64,000 nucleotides of DNA from Tumebacillus_A lipolyticus (GCF_042682745.1 NZ_JBHUIO010000002.1:868001-932000); one strand, 5' to 3'. Counted from the stretch's first letter, positions 18,089-27,125 are shown. Notes: generated from the sequence alone by a model not told the origin. Numbers and translations are program-made.

Positions 18089-18535
18089 TTACCAGATCTC
18101 CCCATCAAATCCGACCGAATCGAACCACTGCCCCGCTCTGTAATTGTTGAGCGCTCTTTTGATGTAGGGGACGAGATTGTCAGGCAGATCGCTCCATGCA
18201 AACCAGCTCAGGTCGTCACACTTGTCAGGTTCCATGTTGCGCACTTGACCTGTCCAGCGCTTGATTTCGACAAAAAAATCGACTCGCTCCTCATTCGACA
18301 GGCGGTGCATCACGCCGACCACCTGCACATCGTCAGGTTGAATCTCCACCCCCGCCTCTTCGCGAGCCTCGCGAATGGCAGCCTGGATCACCGCTTCTTC
18401 GCCATCGATATGACCCGCTACCACGCTGTAATTGCCATCCTCATAGCCCGTATTGGCGCGCCTGAGCAGCAACACGCTCTCTCCTTGCACAAAAAAAAGA
18501 TGAACAGCCGGGATCAATTTGAAACGCTCTGCCAT
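18089..18535 (-). CDS. Nudix hydrolase
   Basis: A 148-residue Nudix protein. The box GHIDGEEAVIQAAIREAREE-AG matches the Gx5Ex7REuxEExGu signature. The C-terminal half has WFAWSDLPDNLVPYI, common in MutT/ADP-ribose-type clades. The substrate is not determinable. The ATG at 18535 has AAGGAGGA seven bases upstream; the TTG two codons earlier is less likely. Confidence 0.9.
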   Translation of the reverse strand: MAERFKLIPAVHLFFVQGESVLLLRRANTGYEDGNYSVVAGHIDGEEAVIQAAIREAREEAGVEIQPDDVQVVGVMHRLSNEERVDFFVEIKRWTGQVRNMEPDKCDDLSWFAWSDLPDNLVPYIKRALNNYRAGQWFDSVGFDGEIW

Positions 18536-18560
18536 TTTCAATTCCTCCTTGTTACACCTG

Positions 18561-19124
18561 CTAAAAAGCCTCGCGTAAAAAACCTCGCTCCACTTGCCAA
18601 CTGTTCGTATCGATCACCGATAGAGCGGGCAAGGGGATCGACTGCCACTCCTTTTGTCCTAAACGACGACCGAGCAGATAGGAATAAAGCACCGTGAGGA
18701 TTCGGCCATGTGTGACCAGTGCGACCGAGTCCCCTTTTGCCTCCTCCACGATCTCTCGCACGGCGCTCACGATCCGCGCTTGGGCATCGCCGTACGGTTC
18801 GAACGCAGGATCATCCTTTCCCAGCAAGTAGGCGCCTACACGCGCCCGAAATTCATGCTGTGGCAAGAACCCTACGTCGGCTGCCAATTCGCGCAGACCT
18901 GCGTGCATTCGCACTTCGAGCGATGCGCGCTCAGCGATCACCTGCGCCGTCTGCAGCGCTTTTGGCTCCGGTGAATGCCAGATCTTTTTGACTAGATCAA
19001 AGGACTCACTCGCCGCCAACGCTTCGGTCGAGCGAACCCCTGCTTCTGACAAGTTCCACTGCGCAGACGGGACGTTCGGCTCAATTTTCACTTGCGCATG
19101 CCGGACGATATACAGCTTGCCCAT
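18561..19124 (-). CDS. Histidine phosphatase family protein (phosphoglycerate-mutase-like)
   Basis: A 187-residue protein with the phosphohistidine signature VRHAQ near the N terminus, a second acidic/His region HSPEPKALQTA and the distal VTHGR histidine. Family members are phosphatases acting on sugars, nucleotides or proteins. I placed the start at 19124 because an AAGGAGTG site precedes it. The longer frame would run through the gerE terminator. Confidence 0.85.
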   Translation of the reverse strand: MGKLYIVRHAQVKIEPNVPSAQWNLSEAGVRSTEALAASESFDLVKKIWHSPEPKALQTAQVIAERASLEVRMHAGLRELAADVGFLPQHEFRARVGAYLLGKDDPAFEPYGDAQARIVSAVREIVEEAKGDSVALVTHGRILTVLYSYLLGRRLGQKEWQSIPLPALSVIDTNSWQVERGFLREAF

Positions 19125-19179
19125 CTCACCACTCCTTCGCCACAGATGGTTGAAACGTATAGATTCGCCATCTAACACA

Positions 19180-19210
19180 AAGACCCTGCCCGGAATATCG
19201 GGCAGGGTGT
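19180..19210 (-). terminator. Terminator-like stem-loop after gerE
   Basis: Perfect inverted repeat ACCCTGCCCG / CGGGCAGGGT 18 bases after the gerE stop codon. The T tract is weak (TCTTTGTGTT). Confidence 0.65.
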
Positions 19211-19227
19211 CAATCATACAGAGAGCG

Positions 19228-19455
19228 TCAGATTTGCAGTTCTCCGAGTCGAACCAACTCAACCACCGCTTGTGAACGACCTTTCACATTCAACTTCTTC
19301 ATCACATTCGAGATATGGTTGCGTACCGTCTTCTCGCTGATAAACAGCTTCTCTGCGATGTCTTTCGTCGTTTTGTCTTGTACCAGCAGTTCAAACACTT
19401 CACGCTCACGGGTGGTAAGTAGGGATTTTCCTCGTGCGTCCTTGCCCGCTGTCAC
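19228..19455 (-). CDS. gerE: Spore germination/late sporulation regulator GerE
   Basis: A 75-residue stand-alone LuxR-type helix-turn-helix protein, almost the same length as B. subtilis GerE (74). Conserved core: LTTREREVFELL, TKDIAEKLFISEKTVRNHIS and VMKKLNVKGRSQAV. GerE acts in the mother cell with sigma-K to control late coat genes. The start is GTG with an AGGAGGG site. Location beside sdhCAB matches B. subtilis. Two CATAnnnTA sequences upstream (19511-19519 and 19570-19578) fit a sigma-K -10 element. Confidence 0.94.
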   Translation of the reverse strand: MTAGKDARGKSLLTTREREVFELLVQDKTTKDIAEKLFISEKTVRNHISNVMKKLNVKGRSQAVVELVRLGELQI

Positions 19456-19510
19456 TCTCGATCCCTCCTTGCTCGGGTCATGAATACAAGGTCTAGGGAT
19501 ATGGTCAAGT

Positions 19511-19519
19511 TATCATATG
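19511..19519 (-). promoter_or_regulatory. Candidate sigma-K -10 element for gerE
   Basis: CATATGATA on the minus strand matches the sigma-K -10 consensus CATAnnnTA, 56 bases before the GTG start. The -35 AC dinucleotide is present but about 13 bases away, closer than usual. A second match is CATATCATA at 19570-19578. Confidence 0.3.
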
Positions 19520-19634
19520 AGCCTTGTCAGAGGTTGGTGCGAGCCGTACGATCGAAATGGATATTCGCCTATGATATGCCTCTGTCTCGAACTATCCTAT
19601 ACAAAAGCGTGTTGTTTGGTGAAACAAACAGCCC

Positions 19635-20093
19635 CTACTCGATCAATAATTTGATTTCGAGGATGCCGAGCTCTTGCAATTCGAGCGGGACTGTATAGGC
19701 GATCTCTTGAATCGGCTGGATGAGTGACTCGCCCATCTGGACTTGGGGTGGTGTGATGTCGATCGACATCCCATTGTTTGACAATTGCATGCAGGCATTC
19801 CCACTGATCATGTTCGCCAACTCAGCCACCGCGCTCTTGCTCATCTCGTCAAAATGACTCAACTCGAAACCGCCCATCATCGCCGAGGCGATCTTCATCG
19901 CCATCTCAGGCGCCAATCCGAATGCAACTTGTCCATCAACGTCGCCTTTTAGATCAATTCGAATCCATACGTGGTGCAAATGAAGGTCCGGGGCTGCGCT
20001 TGCGACCGTTCCCGGAGTTAACGCAACAGCTGTCATCATGGTCAACACTTGCTGCGCAGACTCCAGAAAAGGTACAATGATCTGTCCGTGCAT
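19635..20093 (-). CDS. CheX-like (CheC/CheX/FliY) phosphatase-family protein
   Basis: A 152-residue protein. The CheX/CheC-type active-site pattern E-x2-N-x3-G is visible in SAVAELANMISGNA (about 90-103). CheX proteins dephosphorylate CheY-P. No chemotaxis genes are in this window; neighbours are gerE and sdhB. It may therefore act on another response regulator or be a stand-alone domain. Good GGGGAG site before the ATG. Confidence 0.8.
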   Translation of the reverse strand: MHGQIIVPFLESAQQVLTMMTAVALTPGTVASAAPDLHLHHVWIRIDLKGDVDGQVAFGLAPEMAMKIASAMMGGFELSHFDEMSKSAVAELANMISGNACMQLSNNGMSIDITPPQVQMGESLIQPIQEIAYTVPLELQELGILEIKLLIE

Positions 20094-20211
20094 GAATCAA
20101 TCTCCCCTTTTATACATCTCTCTCTTTTTCTCATCTTCGCCTTTAACATCTCTAATTTTCATTATTATAAACTGTAGGCTCTTTTTCGACAATCCCCGAC
20201 TGATTTACGAC

Positions 20212-20245
20212 AAAAAAAGACCATCCTCGCGGATGGTCTTTTTTC
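20212..20245 (-). terminator. Rho-independent terminator of sdhCAB
   Basis: Near-perfect inverted repeat AAAAAAGACCATCC / GGATGGTCTTTTTT just after the sdhB stop codon. Confidence 0.9.
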
Positions 20246-20247
20246 GT

Positions 20248-20997
20248 TTAGCGTTTCAGCCAAGACATGATCGCATGGCGGTTGACAGCACCGTTCATCG
20301 CGGCGATCGAAGTGGTGAGCGGAATGCCTTTCGGGCAAACCTGCACACAGTTTTGCGAGTTGCCGCACTCATGGATACCGCCTTCGCCCATCAGAGCTTC
20401 CAGACGATCTTCCTTATGCATCTCACCGGTCGGATGCGTGTTGAAGAGACGAACTTGCGAGATCGCAAACGGTCCGATAAAGGATGTGCGCTCGTTGACG
20501 TTCGGACATGCTTCCACACATGCTCCACAGGTGAAGCATTTCGACAGCTCGTACGCCCATTGACGATCGCGTTCTGCCATGCGCGGGCCTGCGCCCAGAT
20601 CGTACGTACCGTCGATCGGCACCCATGCTTTTACCTTTTGCAGCGCTTTGAACATGCGGCTTCTGTCGATCACCAAGTCGCGAACGACCGGGAACGTACG
20701 TGCCGGCTTCAGGCGAATCGGTTGTTCAAGCTGATCGACCAGAGCGGAGCACGCTTGGCGCGGCTTGCCGTTGATGACCATCATGCACGCGCCGCAGATC
20801 TCTTCCAGACAGTTCGATTCCCAAGCGACCGGCGCGCTTTGCTTGCCGTTCATGTCGACCGGATTGCGCTGGATCTCCATCAGACAGGCGATCACGTTCA
20901 TGTTCGGGCGATACGGAAGGCGGAACTCCTGCGTATACGGCTGGCTGTCCGCACGGTCTTGACGTTCGATAATCACGTGGATTTCTTTCTTGCTCAT
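20248..20997 (-). CDS. sdhB: Succinate dehydrogenase iron-sulfur subunit
   Basis: A 249-residue subunit carrying three Fe-S centres. The 2Fe-2S ligands are in the NCLEEICGACMM region plus a later Cys (QACSALVDQ). The 4Fe-4S/3Fe-4S ligands are in CFTCGACVEACP and NCVQVCPKGIPL. It passes electrons from SdhA FAD to the SdhC quinone site in complex II. Order sdhC-sdhA-sdhB and spacing are as in B. subtilis. Confidence 0.97.
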   Translation of the reverse strand: MSKKEIHVIIERQDRADSQPYTQEFRLPYRPNMNVIACLMEIQRNPVDMNGKQSAPVAWESNCLEEICGACMMVINGKPRQACSALVDQLEQPIRLKPARTFPVVRDLVIDRSRMFKALQKVKAWVPIDGTYDLGAGPRMAERDRQWAYELSKCFTCGACVEACPNVNERTSFIGPFAISQVRLFNTHPTGEMHKEDRLEALMGEGGIHECGNSQNCVQVCPKGIPLTTSIAAMNGAVNRHAIMSWLKR

Positions 20998-21026
20998 GCG
21001 AGCCTCCCCCTTTCTTGTCGCAGTCC

Positions 21027-22775
21027 TTAGTTCTTGTCAACCGCGTAGTTGCGCAGACGCGGCTGGATCAACGAAACATCGACATCTTCATAGGAGATTT
21101 CCGGGCCGTTCGGCGTCCACGTTGCGATGGTGGTCTTCAAGAACTTCTCATCATCGCGCTCCGGGAAGTCTGGCTTGTAGTGTGCACCGCGAGACTCATC
21201 GCGCTTCAGTGCGCCGATGGTCATCACGCGTCCGAGCTCCAGCATGTTCCACAGCTGGCGGGTAAACGGAGCCATCATGTTCTCCCAACGGGACTTATCT
21301 GCCATGCCGATGTGATGCCAACGCTCCATCAGCTCTTGAATCTTATCGTCCGTCTTCTGCAAGCGGTCGTTGTAACGAACGACCGTCACGTTGTCGGTCA
21401 TCCATTGGCCGAGCTCACGATGCAGCGCGTACGGGTTCTCCGTACCTTCCATCTTGAGGATGCTCTCGTACTTCTGCTCTTGCTTCTTCGTCTCCGTCTC
21501 GAAGATCGACTGCGCAACATCGGCAGACGATTTTTTGAGACCTTTGATGTAGCGAACTGTGGACGGACCTGCCACCATACCGCCAAAGATCGCAGAGAGC
21601 AACGAGTTCGCGCCCAAGCGGTTCGCACCATGATATTGATATTCACATTCCCCTGCTGCGAACAGACCCGGAATGTTTGTCATCTGCTCATAGTCGACCC
21701 ACATGCCGCCCATCGAGTAGTGAACGGCCGGGAAGATCTTCATCGGAACTTTGCGCGGGTCATCGCCGGCAAACTTCTCGTAGATCTCCATGATACCGCC
21801 CAGCTTCACATCGAGCATCTCTTTCGGGATGTGCGAAACGTCGAGATAGACCATGTTCTCGCCGTTGATGCCCAGTCCGAGGTCGACGCATACGTGGAAG
21901 ATCTCACGCGTCGCGATGTCGCGCGGAACAAGGTTGCCGTACGCCGGATACTTCTCTTCGAGGAAGTACCACGGTTTGCCGTCCTTGTACGTCCAGACTC
22001 GACCGCCTTCACCGCGCGCCGATTCGGACATCAGGCGAAGTTTGTCATCGCCCGGGATTGCGGTCGGGTGGATCTGAATGAACTCACCGTTCGCATATTT
22101 GACACCTTGTTGATACGCTGCCGATGCAGCAGTACCGGTGTTGATGATCGAGTTGGTGGAACGGCCGAACACGAGGCCCGGGCCGCCGGTAGCCAGGATG
22201 ACAGCATCGCCGACAAAGGAGTGCATCTCCATCGAGCGCAAGTCTTGCGCCACGATACCGCGGCAAGTGCCCTCATCGTCGAGGATAGCTTGGACAAATT
22301 CCCAGCCTTCATATTTTTGAACCAGACCTTGCGATTCAAAACGGCGCACTTGCTCATCGAGCGCATAGAGAAGCTGCTGCCCGGTAGTAGCACCTGCAAA
22401 CGCGGTGCGGTGATGCTTCGTGCCGCCGAAGCGACGGAAGTCGAGCAGTCCTTCTGCGGTGCGGTTGAACATGACGCCCATGCGGTCCATCAGGTGGATG
22501 ATCCCAGGCGCCGCATCGCACATCGCCTTAACCGGCGGTTGGTTCGCCAGGAAGTCACCGCCGTAGACGGAGTCATCAAAGTGCTCCCACGGGGAATCCC
22601 CTTCGCCTTTTGTGTTGACGGCGCCGTTGATGCCGCCCTGTGCACAGACGGAGTGAGAACGTTTTACAGGTACTAAAGAGAACAGATCGACCGGAATCCC
22701 GGACTCGCAAACCTTGATGGTCGCCATCAGGCCCGCAAGGCCGCCGCCGACAACTATAACTCGTTGGTTGCTCAT
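21027..22775 (-). CDS. sdhA: Succinate dehydrogenase flavoprotein subunit
   Basis: A 582-residue FAD-linked catalytic subunit. N-terminal dinucleotide-binding motif VVGGGLAGLMA, His-flavin region HSVCAQGGINGA (FAD is attached to His in this motif), substrate-site HPTAIPGDD, and C-terminal RGAHYKPDFPERDD. Oxidises succinate to fumarate in the TCA cycle at the inner face of the membrane. Confidence 0.97.
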   Translation of the reverse strand: MSNQRVIVVGGGLAGLMATIKVCESGIPVDLFSLVPVKRSHSVCAQGGINGAVNTKGEGDSPWEHFDDSVYGGDFLANQPPVKAMCDAAPGIIHLMDRMGVMFNRTAEGLLDFRRFGGTKHHRTAFAGATTGQQLLYALDEQVRRFESQGLVQKYEGWEFVQAILDDEGTCRGIVAQDLRSMEMHSFVGDAVILATGGPGLVFGRSTNSIINTGTAASAAYQQGVKYANGEFIQIHPTAIPGDDKLRLMSESARGEGGRVWTYKDGKPWYFLEEKYPAYGNLVPRDIATREIFHVCVDLGLGINGENMVYLDVSHIPKEMLDVKLGGIMEIYEKFAGDDPRKVPMKIFPAVHYSMGGMWVDYEQMTNIPGLFAAGECEYQYHGANRLGANSLLSAIFGGMVAGPSTVRYIKGLKKSSADVAQSIFETETKKQEQKYESILKMEGTENPYALHRELGQWMTDNVTVVRYNDRLQKTDDKIQELMERWHHIGMADKSRWENMMAPFTRQLWNMLELGRVMTIGALKRDESRGAHYKPDFPERDDEKFLKTTIATWTPNGPEISYEDVDVSLIQPRLRNYAVDKN

Positions 22776-22799
22776 TGCGCTTCCTCCCTTAGGCTTTCA

Positions 22800-23420
22800 T
22801 TAGGCAACTGCTGCGCGGAACGCGTTCAGCGCGAATACGCCGACTGCAGACAACACGACGAACAGCCCCATCATCACATACGCGGAAACGCGTTGTGCGC
22901 GCGGGCCGACGGTGAGGCCCCAGTGGATGAAGAATCCCCACAGGCCGTTTGCCAGATGGAACACAGCAGAGACGGTACCGATGATCATAAACCAGTAGCC
23001 AAACGGGCTGGTGACGATCTGTACGACCATATCAAAAGACGGAGTATCGCCAGAAAAGCGAGTCGTCCAAAGGTGATAGATGATAAAGATAAAGGTGAAC
23101 ACGCCGGTGATGCGCTGCAGGGCGAACATCACGTTGCGTCCCCACGAGTATCTCGATGCGTTGTAACCGGACGTGTACGCTACGTACATACCGTAGATGC
23201 CATGATACAACAGCGGCAGGAAGATGAAAACGAATTCAATAAACGGCAAAAAGGGCATACCAGAAATGGTTGCTACCTTGTCATTAAACGCTTCCTCTCC
23301 GCGGGTTGCAAACGAGTTGGTGAACAGGTGGAAAAACAAGAACAAAGTGACCGGGATGACACCGAGTAACGAGTGCATCCGGCGAAACAAAAACTCTCGG
23401 CTAACTTGCTTGTTGGCCAC
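22800..23420 (-). CDS. sdhC: Succinate dehydrogenase cytochrome b558 subunit
   Basis: A 206-residue membrane anchor with five predicted helices, as in the B. subtilis-type SdhC that binds two hemes. Conserved axial His candidates occur in helices starting FFHLFTNS, HGIYGMYVAYT, IIYHLWTTR and FHLANGLWG. I chose the GTG at 23420, six bases after a GAAGGAGGA site, over the ATG 18 bases upstream which lies in that site. Confidence 0.93.
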   Translation of the reverse strand: MANKQVSREFLFRRMHSLLGVIPVTLFLFFHLFTNSFATRGEEAFNDKVATISGMPFLPFIEFVFIFLPLLYHGIYGMYVAYTSGYNASRYSWGRNVMFALQRITGVFTFIFIIYHLWTTRFSGDTPSFDMVVQIVTSPFGYWFMIIGTVSAVFHLANGLWGFFIHWGLTVGPRAQRVSAYVMMGLFVVLSAVGVFALNAFRAAVA

Positions 23421-23612
23421 GTTCGATCCTCCTTCCAAGAATCCCTGTGATAACAGGTCTCACGACGTTTTTTCTGTTGCGACATGCGCAGCTTTCCGCA
23501 TGCCCTTCTCTCCTAACTCCCCATCCGATGCGATACGGTGCCCCCCTTTTTTCCTTTGACCGTCCCGTCCAATACCCGGAGGGGCTCGGGCGGCCGAATC
23601 AATGCAACCTAA

Positions 23613-23642
23613 ATTGTACTGTTTCGATAGAAGTAATGTCAA
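23613..23642 (-). promoter_or_regulatory. Sigma-A-type promoter of sdhCAB
   Basis: TTGACA, an 18-base spacer and TACAAT on the minus strand. It gives a leader of about 190 bases before the sdhC start. No strong secondary structure was recognised in that leader. Confidence 0.65.
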
Positions 23643-23717
23643 GAAACTGTCAAGGACGACAAGTTTTGACCCACTTGATCTTTCCTACAGAATTACGTTG
23701 CACGATCCGACCGGCTT

Positions 23718-25064
23718 TTACGCATAGCGGGCGCTTTTTTCGTAACCCGAAGCTTCTGACTCCCATTCTACACCCGGTTCAATTTCACCATCAACGTGCA
23801 AAACCAGCGCCGACAGATGCTCAGCGGCGATCTGCGATACATTTTCCACCAATCTGTTCACCTGCGCTTCTGTAACGCCCCCGATAAGCCAAGCTTGATG
23901 CAATCGCTCCGCATCTGCCAGCGATTCGTAGCGCGCGACATGCCCGCCCGCTCGCTTCACCTCTCCGACCAGCGCTTCGCAGAGCGGCCGTTCCTGCTCC
24001 TGGGAGGCAGACCAGGCGAGATAGAACGCGCCCGCATCCTGCTCGGTACATCGGTGATTCATCGCGCGCTCCCAGTTCGGGCGACGGATGTTTTCACGCT
24101 GCGTAAGCAGCGCAGTCAGATCCTCGATCACCGCGCTCGCGGTCGGAAATTCGCCAGCGCCGCGACCGATCAGCGTCAGGTCGCCCACAACGTCTGCTCG
24201 CAGCGTGACCGCGTTGAACACATCGTTTACGCGAGCCAGCGGATGCGCGTCGGGCAACAGGTGCGGACGAACGGAGAGCTGAAGCGCTCCTGCCTGCTCC
24301 TTGGCGTTGCCGATCAGCTTGATCGCATATCCCATGCGCTCGGCGAGCGCCAGATCGGCACCTGTCAGCTGGGAGATGCCCTGGCGATCGATCGTCGCGA
24401 TGTCCACGCACGCGTCATAGGCGAGGTTGGTCAGGATCGCCAGCTTGTAGGCTGCGTCAAACCCTTCCACATCGGAGGTGGGGTCCGCTTCCGCATATCC
24501 GAGCGCCTGCGCTTCGGCGAGCACCTCGGAGAAGCTTTTGCCCGTCTTGCTCATCTCCGACAAGATGTAGTTGCTCGTGCCGTTCAAGATGCCGCAGATC
24601 TCGTGCACGCGGTTGGCTGTCAGATATCCCTGCAGCATATGTATCACCGGAATGCCGCCCGCGACGCTCGCTTCGAACAGCAGATGGACTTCATTTTCTT
24701 GAGCCAATCGGAGCAGATCAGCACCGTGTTTGGCCATCAGCTCTTTGTTGGCTGTGATGACATGCCGCTTGCTCCGCAGCGCCTGTTCGATGATTTCCTT
24801 GGTCGGATGAATGCCGCCGATCACTTCAATATAAATGTCTATCGTCTCATCCTTGAGCAAGTTCTCCGGCTCAAGGGTCAGCCGTTTCGCATCCACGTCA
24901 AACCCGCGCTCCTTCTCCCGATCGCGCACCAGAATGTTGACCACTTCCACTTCACAGCCGGTGCGGGTGAGGATCGTCTCTCTGTTTTTCAACAGGGTTT
25001 TGTACACGCCACCGCCGACGGTGCCCAATCCTAACAGCCCTACTCGAACTTGCTTTTTTCCCAT
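23718..25064 (-). CDS. hom: Homoserine dehydrogenase
   Basis: A 448-residue NAD(P)-dependent enzyme making homoserine from aspartate semialdehyde. Rossmann motif GLLGLGTVGGGVY at the N terminus, catalytic region GGIPVIHMLQGYL and EADPTSDVEGFDAAYK. A C-terminal ACT-like region follows. The third gene in the aspartokinase-metX-hom unit behind the SAM riboswitch. That arrangement dedicates this enzyme to methionine supply. Start at 25064 has an AGGAGTGGAG site; an upstream in-frame extension is less likely. Confidence 0.95.
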   Translation of the reverse strand: MGKKQVRVGLLGLGTVGGGVYKTLLKNRETILTRTGCEVEVVNILVRDREKERGFDVDAKRLTLEPENLLKDETIDIYIEVIGGIHPTKEIIEQALRSKRHVITANKELMAKHGADLLRLAQENEVHLLFEASVAGGIPVIHMLQGYLTANRVHEICGILNGTSNYILSEMSKTGKSFSEVLAEAQALGYAEADPTSDVEGFDAAYKLAILTNLAYDACVDIATIDRQGISQLTGADLALAERMGYAIKLIGNAKEQAGALQLSVRPHLLPDAHPLARVNDVFNAVTLRADVVGDLTLIGRGAGEFPTASAVIEDLTALLTQRENIRRPNWERAMNHRCTEQDAGAFYLAWSASQEQERPLCEALVGEVKRAGGHVARYESLADAERLHQAWLIGGVTEAQVNRLVENVSQIAAEHLSALVLHVDGEIEPGVEWESEASGYEKSARYA

Positions 25065-25080
25065 CTTCTCCACTCCTCCA

Positions 25081-26064
25081 TCATGATAAAAATTCTCCAA
25101 CAAATCTGCTCATCTGCTCGCCTTCGATCAAAAAGGCGTCGTGGCCGAACGGTGATTCGATCTCCCGGTAGATCACTCGCTTTCCGCGCTCCGCGATGCG
25201 GTTTGCCCAGTCGCGCTGCTCCTGTGCCGGGTAGAGGTGGTCTGTGTTGATCCCAATCCATAGCACATCCGATTCGATCCGATCGAGCGCCGCTTCGATC
25301 CCCCCACGGTCGCGTCCGACATCGTGCAGATCCATCGCTTTCAGCAGGCAGAGGTAGCTGTTCGCATCAAAGCGTCCGATCAGCTTCTGACCCATGTGCT
25401 CAAGATAGCTTTCGATCTGAAAGACCCGCTCCGCAAGCGGCGCTTCTGGCCGTTTTGACGCTCTGCCAAAACGCTCTTGAAAGAGGTCAAAAGAACGGTA
25501 GGTGATCATGCCAATCTTCCGCGCGAGCGCAAGCCCGCTCACCCCATCGCTCTTGATCGCCGTTCGCATCACATGGTTGTAAGCGATGGCGAGCGCAGAG
25601 AGCTGACAGGAGGTTGCGATCGGGATGCAGCGCTTGACGAACGAGGGAAAGGTCACCGCCCACTCGATCGCCTGCAAACCTCCCATCGAGCCGCCGATCA
25701 CCGCATGCAAGCTCGTGACGCCGATGCTTTCCACCAGCCGCCTCTGCGCATGCACCATGTCTCGGATCGTGATCAGCGGAAACGGGTCGCACGACCTCGG
25801 TCCTGTCGAGCCGGCGCACCCGCCGAGCACGTTGGAGCAGATCACATAATATCGATCTGTGTCCAGCGTTTTGCCTGGCCCGATCAACGATCCCCACCAA
25901 ACGCCAGCCTGCGCGTCGCCGGTCAGCGCATGGCAGACGAGAATCGCGTTGTCCCCTCGCGCATTTAACTCCCCATACGTCTCAAAGGCGATCTTCACAT
26001 CGCGCAGCTGTTCACCGCCCTCAAGGGCGAATCGGTCAAGTCGAAACGTCTGACAGCCCCCCAT
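25081..26064 (-). CDS. metX: Homoserine O-acyltransferase MetX
   Basis: A 327-residue alpha/beta-hydrolase-fold enzyme that activates homoserine for methionine synthesis. The catalytic triad is visible: Ser in GGSMGGLQAIEW, Asp in INTDHLYP and His in FGHDAFL. Whether acetyl- or succinyl-CoA is used cannot be decided by eye. The preferred ATG lies 5 bases after the upstream aspartokinase stop and has an AAGGAGT site; a GTG overlapping that stop is too close to the site. Confidence 0.92.
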   Translation of the reverse strand: MGGCQTFRLDRFALEGGEQLRDVKIAFETYGELNARGDNAILVCHALTGDAQAGVWWGSLIGPGKTLDTDRYYVICSNVLGGCAGSTGPRSCDPFPLITIRDMVHAQRRLVESIGVTSLHAVIGGSMGGLQAIEWAVTFPSFVKRCIPIATSCQLSALAIAYNHVMRTAIKSDGVSGLALARKIGMITYRSFDLFQERFGRASKRPEAPLAERVFQIESYLEHMGQKLIGRFDANSYLCLLKAMDLHDVGRDRGGIEAALDRIESDVLWIGINTDHLYPAQEQRDWANRIAERGKRVIYREIESPFGHDAFLIEGEQMSRFVGEFLS

Positions 26065-26069
26065 GACCT

Positions 26070-26834
26070 TCACACTCCTTCAGACACGCTTTGCAGCCGC
26101 TTTGGCTCCATGCCGATCTGCGTGCCATGCCCATCATGAAAGGAGGAGCGAACGATCACCGGAACGCGATGAAGCTTTGCTGTTTCCACTGCCCGAGGAT
26201 GAAGGACGACTGCGCCGAGCACCGCCATCTCCATCATCTCGTCATAGGTGAGAAATTCGATCTTCTGCGCGCTCGGCACCTCTCGCGGGTCGGCGGTGTA
26301 CACGCCGTCCACATCTGTACAGATCTCACAGAGCTCTGCTCCGAGCGCGGCTGCCAGCGCCACCGCCGAAGTGTCGGAGCCGCCCCGACCTAGCGTCGTC
26401 GGATCGCCTTGCTCGGTCACCCCTTGAAAACCGGTGACGATCGCTACCTTGCCCTGTTGCAATTCGGCATGGATTCGGGCCGGATCGATCTTGCAGATCT
26501 GCGCATTGCCATGATCCGCCTCTGTGCGAATGCCTGCGAGCGCGCCTGTCAGCGAGACGCTCGGCACGTCGTGCGCTTGCAGCGCGATGGCAAACAGCGA
26601 GGCTGCCACCTGTTCTCCTGTGACCAACAACATGTCGAGTTCGCGTGCAGACGGTCGCTCGCATAGCTCTTCCGCCTGTGCGAGCAACCGATCGGTGGTA
26701 TGCCCCATCGCCGAGACGACGACCACCACCTGATTGCCCTGTTGCACCGCCTTTTGTACGCGCGATGCTGCACGTCTGATGCGCTCAGGGTCTGCGAGCG
26801 AGGTGCCTCCAAATTTCTGTACGATCAATGCCAC
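26070..26834 (-). CDS. Stand-alone aspartokinase catalytic domain (no ACT domains)
   Basis: A 254-residue aspartate kinase. It has KFGGTSLAD (about 7-15), VVVVSAMGHTTD, LLVTGEQVAASL, GRGGSDTSAVALAAAL and CTDVDGVYTADPR, so the kinase site looks intact. The protein ends after VRSSFHDGHGTQIG, where the neighbouring LysC continues into two ACT regulatory domains. The frame stops normally and metX follows after 5 bases, so this looks like a real short gene, not a frameshift. It should escape allosteric control and is instead controlled by a SAM-I riboswitch. GTG start with a CGGAGTG site. Confidence 0.9.
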   Translation of the reverse strand: MALIVQKFGGTSLADPERIRRAASRVQKAVQQGNQVVVVVSAMGHTTDRLLAQAEELCERPSARELDMLLVTGEQVAASLFAIALQAHDVPSVSLTGALAGIRTEADHGNAQICKIDPARIHAELQQGKVAIVTGFQGVTEQGDPTTLGRGGSDTSAVALAAALGAELCEICTDVDGVYTADPREVPSAQKIEFLTYDEMMEMAVLGAVVLHPRAVETAKLHRVPVIVRSSFHDGHGTQIGMEPKRLQSVSEGV

Positions 26835-26883
26835 CCTGTGTTCACTCCGTTTCGTCTGTCAGGGGCATCGATTTGAAGAGACA

Positions 26884-27058
26884 AATCAAAAACCCCCGCT
26901 TCATGTAGAAGAGGGGGTCCCATAAATGGTTCCACACCTCTTATCTTCCAGACCTGTGATGGTCTGCTGGATTTAGCACCTCTTCGCCTGCTCAGTAAAT
27001 GCAGGCGAGGTTGCCGGGCTTCATAGGGCCAGTCCCTCCGCCGCTCTCGATAAGAGAT
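26884..27058 (-). ncRNA. SAM-I riboswitch (S-box leader)
   Basis: The minus strand carries the S-box core: P1 arms CTCTTATC (27049-27056) and GATAAGAG (26938-26945), with GAGGGACTGGCCC, GAAGCCCGGCAACC and GGTGCTAAATCC between them. A terminator hairpin ACCCCC...GGGGGT with a T run follows (26884-26922). SAM binding is expected to favour the terminator and turn off the aspartokinase-metX-hom unit. Confidence 0.95.
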
Positions 27059-27090
27059 TCGTAAGTTGCAATCAATATGAAGTTGTTTCT

Positions 27091-27119
27091 ATCTTACTAT
27101 GCATCGAAAAGGCTGTCAA
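27091..27119 (-). promoter_or_regulatory. Sigma-A promoter of the SAM-controlled operon
   Basis: TTGACA, 17-base spacer, TAAGAT on the minus strand, about 35 bases before the S-box P1 stem. Confidence 0.8.
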
Positions 27120-27125
27120 TTCCAG

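Noticed and set aside
26070..26834. Short aspartokinase as a frameshifted or broken full-length gene
   Set aside because: The catalytic part is intact, the stop is followed within 5 bases by metX with its own site, and no ACT-domain remnant is seen in other frames.
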